Source: CAXBGS01 sp963975425 (GTDB taxonomy: Bacteria > Planctomycetota > Planctomycetia > Pirellulales > Pirellulaceae). From it: DNA of 64,000 nt. Positions within the stretch are counted from its first letter, which is position 1, and every line of letters begins with the position of its first letter. The translations under genes and the position numbers were made by a program. Shown here piece by piece: positions 62,894-64,000 of this stretch. Location: NCBI GenBank assembly GCA_963975425.1, contig CAXBGS010000002.1, positions 868,001 through 932,000 of the forward strand. The letters run 5' to 3'. The notes beneath the pieces were generated by a model. The model made no database searches. It was not told the DNA's origin and was given only the letters and a program-made list of their open reading frames with translations.

Positions 62894-64000
62894 CTAGGCA
62901 AGGATTCGATCAATCACCTGGCCATGAACATCGGTCAGGCGAAACCGACGTCCCTGATATCGATACGTCAACCGTTCATGATCGATTCCCATCAAATGCA
63001 GAATCGTCGCATTGAAGTCATGCACATGGACGGCGTCTTCGACGACGTTGTAACCAAACTCGTCGGTCGCACCGTGACTGATTCCCGGCTTGATCCCGCC
63101 GCCCGCCATCCAGCTCGTGAAACACCGCGGATGATGATCTCGTCCATAATTGTCGGCGGTCAAAACACCTTGTGAATAAGACGTGCGCCCGAATTCACCA
63201 CCCCAGATCACCAGCGTATCATCGAGCAAACCTCGGTTCTTCAAGTCTTTGACTAATGCGGCCGACGGCTGATCCGTTTCTTTGGCCTGACCTCGAATAC
63301 CTTTGGGCAAATTCGAATGCTGGTCCCATCCCTGGTGGTACAACTGCACAAATCGAACGTCTCGTTCCGCCAAACGACGTGCCAACAAACAATTCGACGC
63401 AAACGTTCCTGGCTTGCGTGCTTCATCACCATAAAGCTTGAACGTCGATTCGGGCTCGTCGGAAAAATCCGCGGCATCGGGCACGCTGGATTGCATGCGA
63501 AACGCCATCTCATATTGCGCGATCCGTGATTCGATTTCCGGGTCCAGCTCTTTACGGAACTGATGCTGATTCAATGAGTTGATCGTGTTGAGTTGTTCGC
63601 GTCGACGATGGCTGGTGACTCCGTCTGGGTTGGAAAGATACAGCACCGGATCACTTCCGCCGCGGAATTGCACGCCCTGGTATTTCGAATCGAGGAACCC
63701 GTTTCCCCAAAGTCGCGCATACAGCGGTTGTCCACCCTGTCCCGCAGAAACCAAGACAATGAACGCGGGCAAGTCTTCGTTTTCGCTGCCCAGGCCGTAT
63801 GACAACCAGGCGCCCAGGGATGGGCGTCCGGCAATCTGTGAACCCGTCTGAAACATCGTGATTGCAGGGTCGTGATTGATCGCTTCGGTCTGCATCGACT
63901 TGATGAAGCAAACATCGTCAACGATATCGCGGTGATGCGGCAACAGTTCGCTTAGCCATGCGCCTGATTGACCTGCGCGAGCAAACTTGAATTGTGACCC
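62894..64000 (-). CDS. DUF1501 family protein (N-terminus beyond window)
   Basis: The frame is open to the right edge, so the gene continues past base 64000; the first visible residues GSQFKFARAGQSGAW are a DUF1501 block. Others are VLVSAGQGGQPLYARLWGNG, RDVRFVQLYHQGWDQHSNLP, LVIWGGEFGRTSYSQG and NYGRDHHPRCFTSWMAGGG, with KPGISHGATDEFGYN at the C-terminus. This is the longer subfamily, with RDHHP rather than SDHGWGG, different from the DUF1501 copy at 2.6 kb. Its usual DUF1549/DUF1553 cytochrome partner, if any, would lie outside the window. Confidence 0.9.
   Translation of the reverse strand, partial: GSQFKFARAGQSGAWLSELLPHHRDIVDDVCFIKSMQTEAINHDPAITMFQTGSQIAGRPSLGAWLSYGLGSENEDLPAFIVLVSAGQGGQPLYARLWGNGFLDSKYQGVQFRGGSDPVLYLSNPDGVTSHRRREQLNTINSLNQHQFRKELDPEIESRIAQYEMAFRMQSSVPDAADFSDEPESTFKLYGDEARKPGTFASNCLLARRLAERDVRFVQLYHQGWDQHSNLPKGIRGQAKETDQPSAALVKDLKNRGLLDDTLVIWGGEFGRTSYSQGVLTADNYGRDHHPRCFTSWMAGGGIKPGISHGATDEFGYNVVEDAVHVHDFNATILHLMGIDHERLTYRYQGRRFRLTDVHGQVIDRILA

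Overview
The window looks like chromosomal DNA of a planctomycete, most likely from the Pirellulaceae (Rhodopirellula-like). This is inferred from gene content: a DUF1800/DUF1501 pair plus a second DUF1501 protein, a formylglycine sulfatase, DUF1080 and DUF6807 proteins, a DUF2617-like protein, membrane Ser/Thr kinases, many Tat or Sec leaders, loosely packed genes and several GTG/TTG starts. No phage, insertion sequence, CRISPR array, rRNA or tRNA was recognised.

Layout. 1-2.6 kb: the end of a membrane-anchored protein, a small secreted protein and a membrane P-loop ATPase. 2.6-6.2 kb: DUF1800 and DUF1501 secreted proteins on the minus strand. 6.2-7.2 kb: a 29-residue very basic microprotein, then a hairpin-rich stretch and a 4 x 26 bp tandem repeat. 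7.2-13.3 kb: a coiled-coil protein, then xseB-ispA-dxs (isoprenoid precursor operon arranged as in enterobacteria) and nadK. 13.6-15.8 kb: a FHA-GGDEF protein followed by a membrane Ser/Thr kinase. 16-27.8 kb: an eleven-gene minus-strand type IV pilus / type II secretion-like cluster (pilin, response regulator, histidine kinase, STAS protein, GspE, GspF, PilM, PilN, PilO, PilP-like protein, secretin). 28.3-36.8 kb: a secreted protein, nusA, infB, rbfA, a HhH-GPD-like protein with a histone H1-like tail, and a YebC-family protein. 36.9-43.9 kb: a lone MoxR ATPase, a sulfatase and a 1373-residue membrane kinase. 44-49.3 kb (minus): DUF6807, polA, a small lipoprotein and a DUF2617-like protein. 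49.5-56 kb: an anthranilate/aminodeoxychorismate synthase glutaminase, a PhoD-like phosphatase, a double DUF1080 protein, hemL and 5-formyl-THF cyclo-ligase. 56-62.7 kb: a MacB-type ABC transporter, a membrane fusion protein and a very large TolC-like protein, forming one tripartite efflux operon. The window ends inside a second DUF1501 gene.

How parts work together. The 16-28 kb cluster contains most of an envelope-spanning pilus or secretion machine: pilin, motor ATPase, inner-membrane platform, PilMNOP-like alignment complex and outer-membrane secretin. A two-component pair and a STAS protein are encoded within the same gene run. No prepilin peptidase or retraction ATPase lies in the window. 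The FHA-GGDEF/kinase pair suggests that Ser/Thr phosphorylation could control c-di-GMP synthesis. The points most worth following up are the polA start (no ATG, GTG or TTG in frame ahead of the essential N-terminus), the HhH/H1-tail fusion, the STAS protein lacking its phosphorylatable serine, the structured intergenic regions at 6.85-7.16 kb and 27.99-28.14 kb, and short tandem repeats with a different unit at each locus, mostly near gene 3' ends.
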